A stretch of DNA of 64,000 nucleotides from Mangrovivirga halotolerans (GTDB taxonomy: Bacteria > Bacteroidota > Bacteroidia > Cytophagales > Cyclobacteriaceae), in assembly GCF_026241165.1 (NCBI RefSeq), contig NZ_JAPFQN010000005.1, forward strand, positions 558,001-622,000, read 5' to 3'. The position numbers were made by a program, and so were the translations under genes. Positions 53,859-62,264 of this stretch are shown one piece after another (the first letter of the stretch is position 1; every line of letters starts with the position of its first letter). The notes below the pieces were generated by a model. The model had not been told where the DNA came from. It was given only the letters and a program-made list of their open reading frames with translations, and did not search any database.

Positions 53859-55100
53859 ATGTCTGTAGACACGGCTTCTAAATCGATCGATATCAAATAT
53901 ATACGTGATCAATTTCCTGTATTGGATCAGCTGGTCAACAATAAGCCTTTGGCCTATTTTGACAACGCAGCTACTACTCAAAAACCAAAGCAGGTTACTG
54001 ATTCTATAGAGCATTATTACTCTCGTGATAACGCTAATATCCATCGAGGGATCCATACACTTGCTGAGCGGGCTACCACAGCATTTGAATCTACCCGTGA
54101 AGTTGTTCAAAAGTTTATAAATGCTCCTGAAAAGGAAGAAATCATCTTTACTAAAGGTACAACTGACAGCATTAATCTGTTGGCCTCTTCTTACGGACGT
54201 AAATTTCTTTCTGAAGGTGATGAAGTGATCATTAGTGCGATGGAACACCATAGCAATATTGTTCCATGGCAACTGATTTGTGAGGAAAAAGGAGCTAAAC
54301 TTCGAATTATCCCGGTAAATGATAAGGGTGAAATGGATTTCGAAGCATATAAATCGATGCTTTCTGACAAAGTAAAGATTGTGTCGGTCGTTTATGCCTC
54401 AAATTCTTTAGGAACTATCAATCCGGTAAAACAGATCATCGAAGAAGCACACAAATTCAATGCAGTAGTAATGATCGATGGAGCCCAGGCTGCCTCTCAC
54501 CTGCCATTGGATGTTCAGGAGCTCAATTGTGACTTCCTGGCTTTTTCCGGACATAAAATGTACGGTCCGACCGGAGTGGGTATTTTATATGGAAAAAGAG
54601 AACTTTTAGAATCGATGCCTCCTTATCAGGGTGGCGGGGAGATGATCAGCGAGGTGACTTTTGAAAAAAGCAGCTGGAACGACATTCCTTATAAATTTGA
54701 AGCCGGAACTCCTAACATTGCTGATGTAGTCGCTTTAAAAGAGGCTATATCATTCATAGATAGGGTCGGCAAGGAAAACATCATGCGCCATGAAATGGAG
54801 CTGCACGACTATGCCATGGAAAAGCTGTCAAAGTTTGAAAACATCAAATTTTATGGCACTGCAGCTGAAAAAGTAGGGGTTATATCATTTTTATTTGACA
54901 ACATTCACCCATTTGATATCGGACAAATGCTCGATTCTGCCGGTGTTGCGGTACGTACCGGACACCATTGTACTCAACCTTTAATGGATCTTTTTAACAT
55001 TGAGGGAACAGTAAGGGCCTCTTTTGCCGTATATAATACTAAAGAAGAAGTGGATGCAATGATCGCCAGTCTTGAAAAGGTGGTGAAAATTTTTGGATAA
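53859..55100 (+). CDS. sufS: Cysteine desulfurase SufS
   Basis: A 413-residue PLP-dependent enzyme that takes sulfur from cysteine. The PLP lysine is K233 in FSGHKMYGPTGVG, and the persulfide-bearing cysteine is C371 in RTGHHCTQPLM. The N-terminus contains YFDNAATTQKPKQV, also a class-V aminotransferase mark. It belongs to the SufS group and acts with SufE. It lies directly after sufD and before sufE. Confidence 0.97.
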   Translation: MSVDTASKSIDIKYIRDQFPVLDQLVNNKPLAYFDNAATTQKPKQVTDSIEHYYSRDNANIHRGIHTLAERATTAFESTREVVQKFINAPEKEEIIFTKGTTDSINLLASSYGRKFLSEGDEVIISAMEHHSNIVPWQLICEEKGAKLRIIPVNDKGEMDFEAYKSMLSDKVKIVSVVYASNSLGTINPVKQIIEEAHKFNAVVMIDGAQAASHLPLDVQELNCDFLAFSGHKMYGPTGVGILYGKRELLESMPPYQGGGEMISEVTFEKSSWNDIPYKFEAGTPNIADVVALKEAISFIDRVGKENIMRHEMELHDYAMEKLSKFENIKFYGTAAEKVGVISFLFDNIHPFDIGQMLDSAGVAVRTGHHCTQPLMDLFNIEGTVRASFAVYNTKEEVDAMIASLEKVVKIFG

Positions 55101-55103
55101 TCA

Positions 55104-55529
55104 ATGACTATACAAGAAGCACAAGAAAAAATAATAGAAGAATTTAGTTTGTTGGACGGAGACATGGAAATGTCGAACGTATACCTGATGGAATTAGGTC
55201 AAAAACTTCCTGATTATCCCGAAGACAAACGCGATGAAGAACATATAGTAAAAGGCTGTCAGTCAAAAGTTTGGTTAAATGCTAAACTTGATGACGGAAA
55301 AGTCGTTTATGAAGCAGACAGTAACACAGCCATTACCAAAGGGCTGGTAAGCTTGTTGATCAGAGTATTCTCAGATCAGACACCTGAGGACATATTGAAT
55401 GCTGATTTATACTTTGCAGAAAAGATCGGCATGAACAGGTTTATCGGAACACAACGCTCGAATGGTTTTGGAGCAATGATCAAGCAGATGAAGCTTGATG
55501 CGATGGTACTTCAGAAAGTTTCAAATTAG
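55104..55529 (+). CDS. sufE: Sulfur acceptor protein SufE
   Basis: A 141-residue protein that takes persulfide sulfur from SufS. The acceptor cysteine is C52 in VKGCQSKVWL, and the C-terminal LTPQRSNGF-like region appears as FIGTQRSNGFGAMIKQMK. The size is typical. It starts 3 bp after sufS. Confidence 0.95.
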   Translation: MTIQEAQEKIIEEFSLLDGDMEMSNVYLMELGQKLPDYPEDKRDEEHIVKGCQSKVWLNAKLDDGKVVYEADSNTAITKGLVSLLIRVFSDQTPEDILNADLYFAEKIGMNRFIGTQRSNGFGAMIKQMKLDAMVLQKVSN

Positions 55530-55535
55530 AGAATT

Positions 55536-55853
55536 ATGGACGCTGAACAGAAAGAATTAAAAGACAAAGTAGTTGCAGCAATCAAAACTGTATTTGATCC
55601 GGAAATTCCGGTTGATGTTTACGAATTGGGATTGATCTATGAGATCAACTTCTTTCCGGTAAACAACGTACACGTATTGATGACGCTGACTTCTCCCTCC
55701 TGCCCTGCAGCGGAAGAAATTCCGGGAAATGTAGAAAAGGCAGTAAAAGAAGTAGAAGGTATCAATGATGTTCAGGTTGAACTGACCTTCGATCCGCCAT
55801 TTACTCAGGATATGATGAGTGAAGCGGCAAAATTAGAATTAGGATTTTTATAA
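55536..55853 (+). CDS. DUF59 / MIP18-type Fe-S assembly factor (SufT-like)
   Basis: The protein has 105 residues. Family motifs: FDPEIPVDVYELGLIYEI near residue 20 and TLTSPSCPAAEEIPG near residue 50, with the conserved cysteine. Members act as helpers in Fe-S cluster maturation or transfer and commonly appear in suf operons of this phylum. It begins 6 bp after sufE. Confidence 0.9.
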   Translation: MDAEQKELKDKVVAAIKTVFDPEIPVDVYELGLIYEINFFPVNNVHVLMTLTSPSCPAAEEIPGNVEKAVKEVEGINDVQVELTFDPPFTQDMMSEAAKLELGFL

Positions 55854-55871
55854 AAACAGAAATATACTGAT

Positions 55872-56288
55872 ATGTATCCAGCAGAATTAGTAGCACCGAT
55901 GCGTGCTGAATTAACAGATATAGGATTCAAAGAATTAAAAACAGCAGAAGATGTTGAGCAGCATTTTGCTGACAATAAAGGAACTACCTTGGTTGTGATC
56001 AACTCTGTATGCGGATGTGCTGCAGGAGCTGCAAGACCAGGTGTTAGAATGGCTGTTGAAGATGCTGATGTTAAGCCTGATCACTTAACAACAGTTTTTG
56101 CAGGTGTTGATGGCGAAGCTGTAAACAAAGTAAGAGAAATGACACTTCCTTACCCTCCTTCATCTCCAAGTATTGCCTTGTTCAAAGACGGAGATTTGGT
56201 TCACTTTGTAGAAAGACACCAGATTGAAGGTGCACCGGCAGAATTAATTGCCAGACACCTTGAAGGCGTTTTTGAAGAATACTGCTAA
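55872..56288 (+). CDS. BrxA/BrxB family bacilliredoxin
   Basis: The protein has 138 residues. The redox motif is C47-G-C49 in NSVCGCAAGAARPG, as in YphP/YqiW bacilliredoxins. These reduce bacillithiol mixed disulfides in Firmicutes and some Bacteroidota. Its place at the end of the suf operon suggests a role in protecting Fe-S assembly from oxidation; this is inference. It is unrelated to BREX defence genes of similar name. It is followed by a strong terminator. Confidence 0.88.
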   Translation: MYPAELVAPMRAELTDIGFKELKTAEDVEQHFADNKGTTLVVINSVCGCAAGAARPGVRMAVEDADVKPDHLTTVFAGVDGEAVNKVREMTLPYPPSSPSIALFKDGDLVHFVERHQIEGAPAELIARHLEGVFEEYC

Positions 56289-56310
56289 AAAGACTTTAGA
56301 TTGTTGATAT

Positions 56311-56342
56311 AAAGCTGTTTCGGATTCGAAACAGCTTTTTTT
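56311..56342 (+). terminator. Rho-independent terminator of the suf operon
   Basis: A 12-bp perfect stem (AAAGCTGTTTCG with CGAAACAGCTTT, loop GATT) is followed by seven T. Confidence 0.92.
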
Positions 56343-56859
56343 AATTCTAATCTCCATAAAAAAACTAATAACCCGAATTCCCCCCTCTGGCGCAAGGTTC
56401 CACTTGTGCCGTTATCGTTAAGCGAAACTATAGATTTTAATATATTTCCTGCTCATGCCGGCAATTAAATTAAATCATTTTTTCATTTCTGGATAGTGAA
56501 GACGTAATGCAGGGCTAAACGGTGAGGTTGGATAGTTTTAAAGAAACTAATGATGATCGGTCCAAAAGGCTTCTTGAATTAGTGCTGACCTATTTGATAC
56601 TATAACAAGATTAAACTTGCGCTCTTTGGGGATTAAATCGTCAATATATCAATCCTTTAATCTTTACATCCTATAAATCTTAGTTCAGACAATAATAGCA
56701 CAATCACATGCTTACGCTAGAGGGGAAACTATTATGATCCACCATTATTAATTTGTGCATATAAATTGAATAAACTAATTTTAAAAATCAACCAAAATTT
56801 TATTTTATCAGACGGATTTAAATTGCAAGTACCAGCTCTGATCAACCATTACTAGTAAT
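56343..56859. other. 517-bp gene-free region with GC-rich block
   Basis: No convincing gene is present. Around 56380-56420 is a GC-rich block containing GGCGCAAGGTTCCACTTG, unlike the rest of the spacer. I have seen similar sequence as intergenic repeats in this phylum, but cannot check it here. A 27-codon frame on the plus strand from about 56521 (GTG start) to about 56604 could be a remnant. The last 100 bases are AT-rich and would hold the promoter of the next gene. Confidence 0.4.
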
Positions 56860-57849
56860 ATGATGAGGACATTTCTATTTCTTTTTATTCTACTTACTTT
56901 CTCCAGCTTTTCTCAAACTAAAAAACAAAAAGTTCAATTAATAGACGCAGAAACAAATACTCCAATTGCGGATGCACTTATTCAGTTTACAAACGGAAAT
57001 AAACCAATAATCAGTGATGAATCCGGAAATATTACTTTTCTTATGGCCTCTTATGATTTTATTTTTATTTCGCACGTCCAATATGGTACCAATACATTTA
57101 GTTTTGAATCAAAAGCACCCGCTCAAATTAAACTCAATAAGAAACCTGTAAACCTTGGAAGCTTTGATTTTAATCTAATTGATGAAAAAATGGATAGTCT
57201 TGATTTTCAATCCATATGGAATGAAATTTCTGAATTCGAAAATCCTGCAATTTATAAAGATGATATTACGCAATTTTATTATGATATCAACAATGGGTTA
57301 AAAAGGAAAAACTACCTGGGTAAATTAAATGATGATTTTAGTTATTTGATTTCATTTACCGTTAGCCAGGATGGAAATATTGAAAACCTTCTGATTAATG
57401 GAAAGAATAATCCTAAGAATGATGATGAAAGATATTTAATAGAATTGCTTTCATCCTTGAGTTATTGGTCTCCTGCGACACAAAACGACAAAAAATACAG
57501 TCGGAATTTTTCCTTTAAAATAGAAAATAAAATCCGTAAACAAGAAGAGGATATAATCAAACCATATCCTCAGGGAGGAATAAATGATTTTTATAAATAT
57601 GTAAGTGAAAACATAGTATATCCTCCAGCAGCTAGAAGAATGGGTATCACTGGAAAAGTATACGTGAACTTCCAAATTGATACCAATGGTAGATCTGTCA
57701 ATCATAAAGTTGTCAGAGGTATAGGTGCCGGTTGTGATGAAGAAGCTATTAGAGTGTTAAGAAAATCTCCTTATTGGATTCCCGGGATAAAAGAAGGTAA
57801 ACCTGTCAAAGTAGACATCACAATTCCTTTAGTCTTTAGTTTGAATTAA
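56860..57849 (+). CDS. CarboxypepD_reg / TonB C-terminal fusion protein
   Basis: The protein has 329 residues. The N-terminus is a signal peptide or uncleaved anchor (about 1-19). A CarboxypepD_reg-like beta-sandwich follows (about 22-95, with NTPIADALIQF and ISDESGNITF). The middle is a second module seen twice, with ISFTVSQDGNIENL. The C-terminus is a TonB_C domain (about 245-329) with YPPAARRMGITGKVYVNF and IPLVFSLN. TonB_C normally contacts outer-membrane receptors; with a signal peptide in place of the usual anchor, its energy coupling is uncertain. Its own promoter lies in the long spacer upstream. Confidence 0.82.
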   Translation: MMRTFLFLFILLTFSSFSQTKKQKVQLIDAETNTPIADALIQFTNGNKPIISDESGNITFLMASYDFIFISHVQYGTNTFSFESKAPAQIKLNKKPVNLGSFDFNLIDEKMDSLDFQSIWNEISEFENPAIYKDDITQFYYDINNGLKRKNYLGKLNDDFSYLISFTVSQDGNIENLLINGKNNPKNDDERYLIELLSSLSYWSPATQNDKKYSRNFSFKIENKIRKQEEDIIKPYPQGGINDFYKYVSENIVYPPAARRMGITGKVYVNFQIDTNGRSVNHKVVRGIGAGCDEEAIRVLRKSPYWIPGIKEGKPVKVDITIPLVFSLN

Positions 57850-57928
57850 AGATCAGAATGAGAACATTAGGTATATTACAGGAAACACCCTTCGATTCAT
57901 AACTACCTAATATTAAACTTCTATAAAC

Positions 57929-58147
57929 TCACAATTTATCATCTATTGCATTAAATGAATCTGTTACCTCTACTTTTACGGGGTATCCGTCAACTTCTTT
58001 GGGTAGTTTGTTTTTTATCTCTTCATTCGAGACAAAAACTGTAATGCATTGTCTGCCTCCTTTGTTTCCTTCAGCAACTCCTTCTACCCCCTCATACTCA
58101 TCCATCCATTTTGTTGCTTTGTTGATCGCTGTCTTTATATCTTCCAT
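57929..58147 (-). CDS. 72-residue protein resembling the N-terminal domain of the adjacent protease
   Basis: This small soluble protein aligns by eye with the N-terminal 85 residues of the protease encoded just upstream. Shared are GVAxGxK (GVAEGNK here, GVAIGHK there), then xTxFV (CITVFVSNE against VMTLFVNQK), a KE-x2-G segment and a final FxA. The alignment needs gaps of about five residues. No catalytic residues are present. It could be an inhibitor, a folding helper or a binding domain for the same partner. A terminator lies between the two genes, only 14 bp before its start, so it depends on read-through or a hidden promoter. Confidence 0.7.
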   Translation of the reverse strand: MEDIKTAINKATKWMDEYEGVEGVAEGNKGGRQCITVFVSNEEIKNKLPKEVDGYPVKVEVTDSFNAIDDKL

Positions 58148-58161
58148 AATTATTTAGTTTT

Positions 58162-58195
58162 AAAAAAGGCCAAAACATCAGAATGTCCTGGCCTT
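58162..58195 (-). terminator. Terminator between protease and its small partner gene
   Basis: On the minus strand a 13-bp stem (AAGGCCAGGACAT with ATGTTTTGGCCTT, two G-U pairs, loop TCTG) is followed by six T. It lies directly before the start of the 72-residue gene and would limit its expression. Confidence 0.85.
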
Positions 58196-58216
58196 TATAA
58201 TTTACATAATAAGTGA

Positions 58217-59263
58217 TTATTTTTCAGTAAGCCTTACTTTTAATAAAGACTGAACATATAGAATATTATTTACGATAGTCCGTGTGCTGGACCCTGCAAA
58301 TAATAATCCTACCGCATTTTCATCTCTGTCAAGGATGAGACTTCCTGAATCACCCGGTGCACTCATGCGGGTAGTTACGATCTGCTTGCAGAATTTCGCA
58401 ACACGACCACTACCATAGTTTACGTTAACTGTTGCATTGATGTTGGTTATCTTACCGGTTGTAAATCCTGTTGTACGCCCTGTTTTTTGAACAATCTCTC
58501 CTATTTTTGGTGCATCATACAACTTTTTAACTGTTCCTTGCCAGTAAATCTCCCGGTCCAAATCCTGGAAATTTCCTTCACCAATGGCTGCATCTACATA
58601 ATTACACGGTTTTTTATCCCCATTGATCCATTTAATTGGAACATACCTGGTTAATCGGGCAATAACATCTCTTGGATAGGTGCCTCCGTCTATTCGACCA
58701 GGCTGCAGGATCGGATCTCCGATGCGGCAATCATTTGAATTGGCAATTACGTGATTGTTGCTTAATATATAATACTTACTGGGAATACCCGGAAAGGGAG
58801 TAAGATCATAGCAACATGTACCAATGGTACCTGCAGTGACCTTATAATGACCACAACTATAGCCTCCTTCTGCAGGCCGAACCCTTCGTTTAAGAGTTGA
58901 TCCAGCTCCTGCTTGAACAATATAATCAGGCATTGGTTCATGATCTACTTGTACTTCAGTGTCTACATCAACTTCAACACCTGTTTCAGGATCTAAAAAG
59001 CCGGCAAAGATATCACCTATTTCCACCACATCAGTTTTCACCCCGTTGTATTCCTTTTCAATCTTTTGTTCGGATGATAAAAGATTCTCGGGAAGTTTTT
59101 GGTTTACAAACAAGGTCATAACATCTTCATTTTTCTCTACACCATTTTTGATCTTATGACCGATCGCAACGCCAACAACGTTTTCTTTTTCCAGAAGTTC
59201 AGGCTCCATTTTCGACTGAACTTCAAACATTTTGTCTAAAGACTCTCCATTTGATTTAGCCAT
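58217..59263 (-). CDS. Trypsin-like (S1-fold) serine protease with N-terminal extra domain
   Basis: The catalytic triad of this 348-residue protein is visible: H171 in LSNNHVIANS, D224 in NYVDAAIGE and S306 in SAPGDSGSLIL. The segment GEIVQKTGRTTGFTTGKI resembles the NAL1-type family of trypsin-like proteins. Residues 1-90 form a separate domain (GVAIGHK, LFVNQKLPEN) also found as a stand-alone protein downstream. No signal peptide is seen, so the enzyme is probably cytoplasmic or leaves by another route. The first 20 residues are polar. Substrate and role are unknown. Confidence 0.85.
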   Translation of the reverse strand: MAKSNGESLDKMFEVQSKMEPELLEKENVVGVAIGHKIKNGVEKNEDVMTLFVNQKLPENLLSSEQKIEKEYNGVKTDVVEIGDIFAGFLDPETGVEVDVDTEVQVDHEPMPDYIVQAGAGSTLKRRVRPAEGGYSCGHYKVTAGTIGTCCYDLTPFPGIPSKYYILSNNHVIANSNDCRIGDPILQPGRIDGGTYPRDVIARLTRYVPIKWINGDKKPCNYVDAAIGEGNFQDLDREIYWQGTVKKLYDAPKIGEIVQKTGRTTGFTTGKITNINATVNVNYGSGRVAKFCKQIVTTRMSAPGDSGSLILDRDENAVGLLFAGSSTRTIVNNILYVQSLLKVRLTEK

Positions 59264-59594
59264 GATAAATATTGTTTAACATAGTTTTACCTGGCGCCTG
59301 CCAAATTCCAAATATTACTATTGATTAATGAAAGAAATAAAAAGAGGTGAGTGAGTCAGGCCTTAATAAATTGATAAAATTTGAATCAGATAAATAGATT
59401 ACTACAAATCACATGCATATTCAACTGCCTTCTAAACAGACAGTACGGATAGCTTCATATTAGTTGATAATTCTTTGAGGCGTAAAACAATAATAGGTAG
59501 TGAAATGGGTAAAGTCAATACCCAAGATTGGGTATTTCATAAGTGAAAGCGTTGATAAAGTCGCTTAATTAATGATAATCCTATTGAACACTTA
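59264..59594. other. 331-bp gene-free region with a small inverted repeat
   Basis: No gene is seen. A perfect inverted repeat AATACCCA-AGAT-TGGGTATT (59517-59536) lies about 60 bp beyond the stop of the gene at 59595. It lacks a T-run on either side, so it may be an operator or weak terminator. The protease promoter should lie in the left part; I find no full consensus match. Confidence 0.4.
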
Positions 59595-60104
59595 TTAATC
59601 AACGTAAACCAATCTTAGTAACAGATTTTCATGTTTTATTTCGCCATGCTTGGTTGTAACAAATAAATAATACCCGGCCAGATCATCATTTGTATTAAGA
59701 CCTATTTTTATTTGATCCTCGTTTTCAACTTCCAGTTTATATCTGAGAGATCGGATTATATGGGGTTGTTCTCCTCCAAATAATTTGAATGATTCAATTT
59801 TCCCCAGCATCATTCGGAACATAAAATAAGATTTATCAAATACCTGACCGCTATTATTAATCCCTTGATAAATCTTAGGAGTGATATACTTTTTGTCTAA
59901 TAAATAACGCGCACCTTCATCTGAAGAAAAAGAACTAAAAATATCCTTTGCAATATGAGATCCATAAAACCGGGTACTTTCGTCTATGTTTTCTAAAGGA
60001 ATTTTTACAGGTCCATTATTCAAACGGCCTGTAGTTAAAATGAATAGTAACCCGACCACAGTTAATAATGTGTTTCCTTTTCTGATTTTAGTGGACACGA
60101 TCAT
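59595..60104 (-). CDS. Uncharacterised protein with N-terminal membrane segment
   Basis: I do not recognise this 169-residue protein. One hydrophobic segment (about 12-26) could be a signal peptide or anchor. The remaining domain is mixed, with SSFSSDEGARYLLDKKYITP and a beta-rich C-terminal half. The spacing after it is long on both sides, so it stands alone. No clear promoter or terminator. Confidence 0.5.
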   Translation of the reverse strand: MIVSTKIRKGNTLLTVVGLLFILTTGRLNNGPVKIPLENIDESTRFYGSHIAKDIFSSFSSDEGARYLLDKKYITPKIYQGINNSGQVFDKSYFMFRMMLGKIESFKLFGGEQPHIIRSLRYKLEVENEDQIKIGLNTNDDLAGYYLFVTTKHGEIKHENLLLRLVYVD

Positions 60105-60404
60105 AAAAATAATTCCTTAGAATCCTGATTAATTCAAGGCAAGAAAAGTGAAATAATATTTAAACCGAAGTAATTTCCTTAATCGGAAATAATTAAACGT
60201 CGAGTCAAATAAATAAACTGATTGGTCAACTTTAAAATTAAATAATTTGTATATCCTTATTTATTCTTTATAAAGAAGCTTTTTTATAGAATGTTGAGTC
60301 AGTATTAAACAATACTAAACAAAAAGTTAATATTAAATATTGACCTTTCATTTAAGATTTGTTTTTAAAATACAATCAGAATAAATTTAACTAACAGAAA
60401 ACCT

Positions 60405-61328
60405 ATGATCAAAAACCAACGCAGAGATCCGGGAACCGGGGATAAAGTTCAATACCGTTCGGGTAGAACAATCAATAAAGACGGTAGTTTTAATGTTAAG
60501 CGCATTGGAAGAACATATATCCTTGTCAGCACTTTCGAATGGCTAATTAATATCCGGTGGTCTTTGTTCTTTTTGGTCCTTATCCTGGGCTATACATTTA
60601 TCAACCTCGTATTTGCCCTGATCTATTTAAATATTGGAGTTGAGCATATTGGAGGCATTGAATCACTCTCCACCAATAATCCATTACTTATCTCCTATTT
60701 TTTCAGTTTTCAGACTTTTACCACTGTTGGATATGGAGCTTTACATCCAATCGGCCTGACAACCAATATCATAGCCAGCTTTGAGGCTTTTTTAGGATTT
60801 ATGATGTTTGCTATCGCTACTGGTCTGTTATATAGTCGTTTTTCCAGACCAAAGGCTAAAATAATCTTTAGCAAACAGGCCTTGATGGTTGAAAAAGAAG
60901 ATAAAAAGATGCTTCAGTTTCGAATTGGGAATCTAAAAAGTAACACCCTAATGGAAGCTGAGATAGAAGTGATCATGCAGAAAAAAGAAATAGGTCCCGG
61001 AGGACCTGTATATAATTTTTATAATCTCAAACTGGAACGTAAATACATCTTGTTTTTTCCTTTGAACTGGACAGTAGTACATGAGATCACCGAAAAAAGC
61101 CCTTTATATGGCTTTAATGAAGACACAAAAGATGATTTTGAGTTTGAGCTACTGATTCATTTCAAGGCTTTTGATGATACGTATAGTGAACATGTTCACC
61201 AAAGATATTCGTACATATCTGATGAAATTGCCTTTGGTTGTAAATTTGTTCCGGCCTATTATTCAGATCGGCACGGACACACAGTCTTTGATCTGAATAA
61301 GATCAGTAAATATGAAAAAATAAATTAA
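60405..61328 (+). CDS. Inward-rectifier (Kir/KirBac) potassium channel
   Basis: A 307-residue channel. There are two membrane helices (about 52-76 and 120-145) around a pore loop with the selectivity filter TVGYG (107-111). The C-terminal cytoplasmic domain is the immunoglobulin-like Kir domain, with LQFRIGNLKSNTLMEAEIEV and ELLIHFKAFDDTYSEHVHQR. KirBac channels gate by lipids and pH and conduct potassium. It is convergent with the epimerase gene, overlapping by 4 bp. The 300-bp upstream spacer is AT-rich with no strong promoter match. Confidence 0.93.
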   Translation: MIKNQRRDPGTGDKVQYRSGRTINKDGSFNVKRIGRTYILVSTFEWLINIRWSLFFLVLILGYTFINLVFALIYLNIGVEHIGGIESLSTNNPLLISYFFSFQTFTTVGYGALHPIGLTTNIIASFEAFLGFMMFAIATGLLYSRFSRPKAKIIFSKQALMVEKEDKKMLQFRIGNLKSNTLMEAEIEVIMQKKEIGPGGPVYNFYNLKLERKYILFFPLNWTVVHEITEKSPLYGFNEDTKDDFEFELLIHFKAFDDTYSEHVHQRYSYISDEIAFGCKFVPAYYSDRHGHTVFDLNKISKYEKIN

Positions 61329-62245
61329 AAGGAAAACCTGTCTTTGAAGTCAAGCAATTCATCTTTTAAAGATCTGCTATTTTCATAATCAATCTGTGAT
61401 CTGAGAGCAGAATCCTGGGCAACTCTTAATTCCCTTAATTTAAGGTGTTGGTTAATGAATAAATATTCCAATTCCGGATAAATTTCCTTTACAACATCAA
61501 CAAGATCAAGCACAGACAGGTTTCTGTCAACAACGTTATATATCCCTTTTTTAATATCCTTAAAGGCTATTTCCTTAAAAACTTTGGTCAACAGATCGAT
61601 ATGAATAAAAGCCCGGCCCTGCTTACCATTACCATGAATAGTTATTCTTCCGTTGCAATTAGCCTCAAACATGAATCGGTTAATCACCGCATCAAATCTC
61701 ATTGATTTGTTATATCCATACACATTACCACAGCGAAGGATGTAAGTATCCATTTTATTGACCAGCCTTTGCACGTGCTCCTCTCCTCTCATTTTAGAGA
61801 TACCATAAAAAGTACGTGGGTTTGGTTCTGTTCCTTCAGTCACTTCTTCTTTGGATGAACCATAAACAGAAGTACTTCCTGAATAAATGAGTTTTTTCAC
61901 ATCGCTCTCCTCCAGTGCATAAACAAGCTCGGCTGTACCCCAGTGATTGACCTGCTCAAAGAAATGTGGGTCCGAATTTGCAAACGGAGTCGTTACTTTT
62001 GCAGCCAAATGGTAAACCACATCCACTCCTTCCAGTGCATTTTTAAGTGAGCGTGAATCAAGGAGATCACCCTGTATAAATGTAAGTTTATTCTTATTTG
62101 GGTAAGTATGGCCGAGGAAAAAATTATAATTCTGTTTTGAAAGGTTATCATAAACGATCACCTCATCTACATCATTTTGTTCTAGCAAGGTTGAAGTAAG
62201 CGCAGTACCGATATAACCTGCTCCTCCTGTAATTAATATTCGCAT
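61325..62245 (-). CDS. NAD-dependent epimerase/dehydratase family protein
   Basis: A 306-residue short-chain dehydrogenase of the extended type. The nucleotide motif is GGAGYIG (7-13) and the catalytic pair is Y147 and K151 in FYGISKMRG. The substrate half is typical of sugar-nucleotide epimerases, with GKQGRAFIHIDLL. The exact sugar is not determined. It lies just downstream of cysH on the same strand (19-bp gap) and may share its transcript. Confidence 0.88.
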   Translation of the reverse strand: MRILITGGAGYIGTALTSTLLEQNDVDEVIVYDNLSKQNYNFFLGHTYPNKNKLTFIQGDLLDSRSLKNALEGVDVVYHLAAKVTTPFANSDPHFFEQVNHWGTAELVYALEESDVKKLIYSGSTSVYGSSKEEVTEGTEPNPRTFYGISKMRGEEHVQRLVNKMDTYILRCGNVYGYNKSMRFDAVINRFMFEANCNGRITIHGNGKQGRAFIHIDLLTKVFKEIAFKDIKKGIYNVVDRNLSVLDLVDVVKEIYPELEYLFINQHLKLRELRVAQDSALRSQIDYENSRSLKDELLDFKDRFSF

Positions 62246-62264
62246 GTGTTTGTGGTAATAGATT

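Noticed and set aside
53853-54272. A 139-codon open frame antisense to sufS, and similar ones antisense to sufD, smc and the SpmAB-like gene.
   Set aside because: Each lies fully inside a gene with clear catalytic or structural motifs, and none shows a recognisable domain. They are shadows of the coding strand.
55872-56288. A BrxA/BrxB-named gene, suggesting a BREX defence locus.
   Set aside because: The name here refers to bacilliredoxin; the protein has the CGC redox motif and no BREX genes are nearby.
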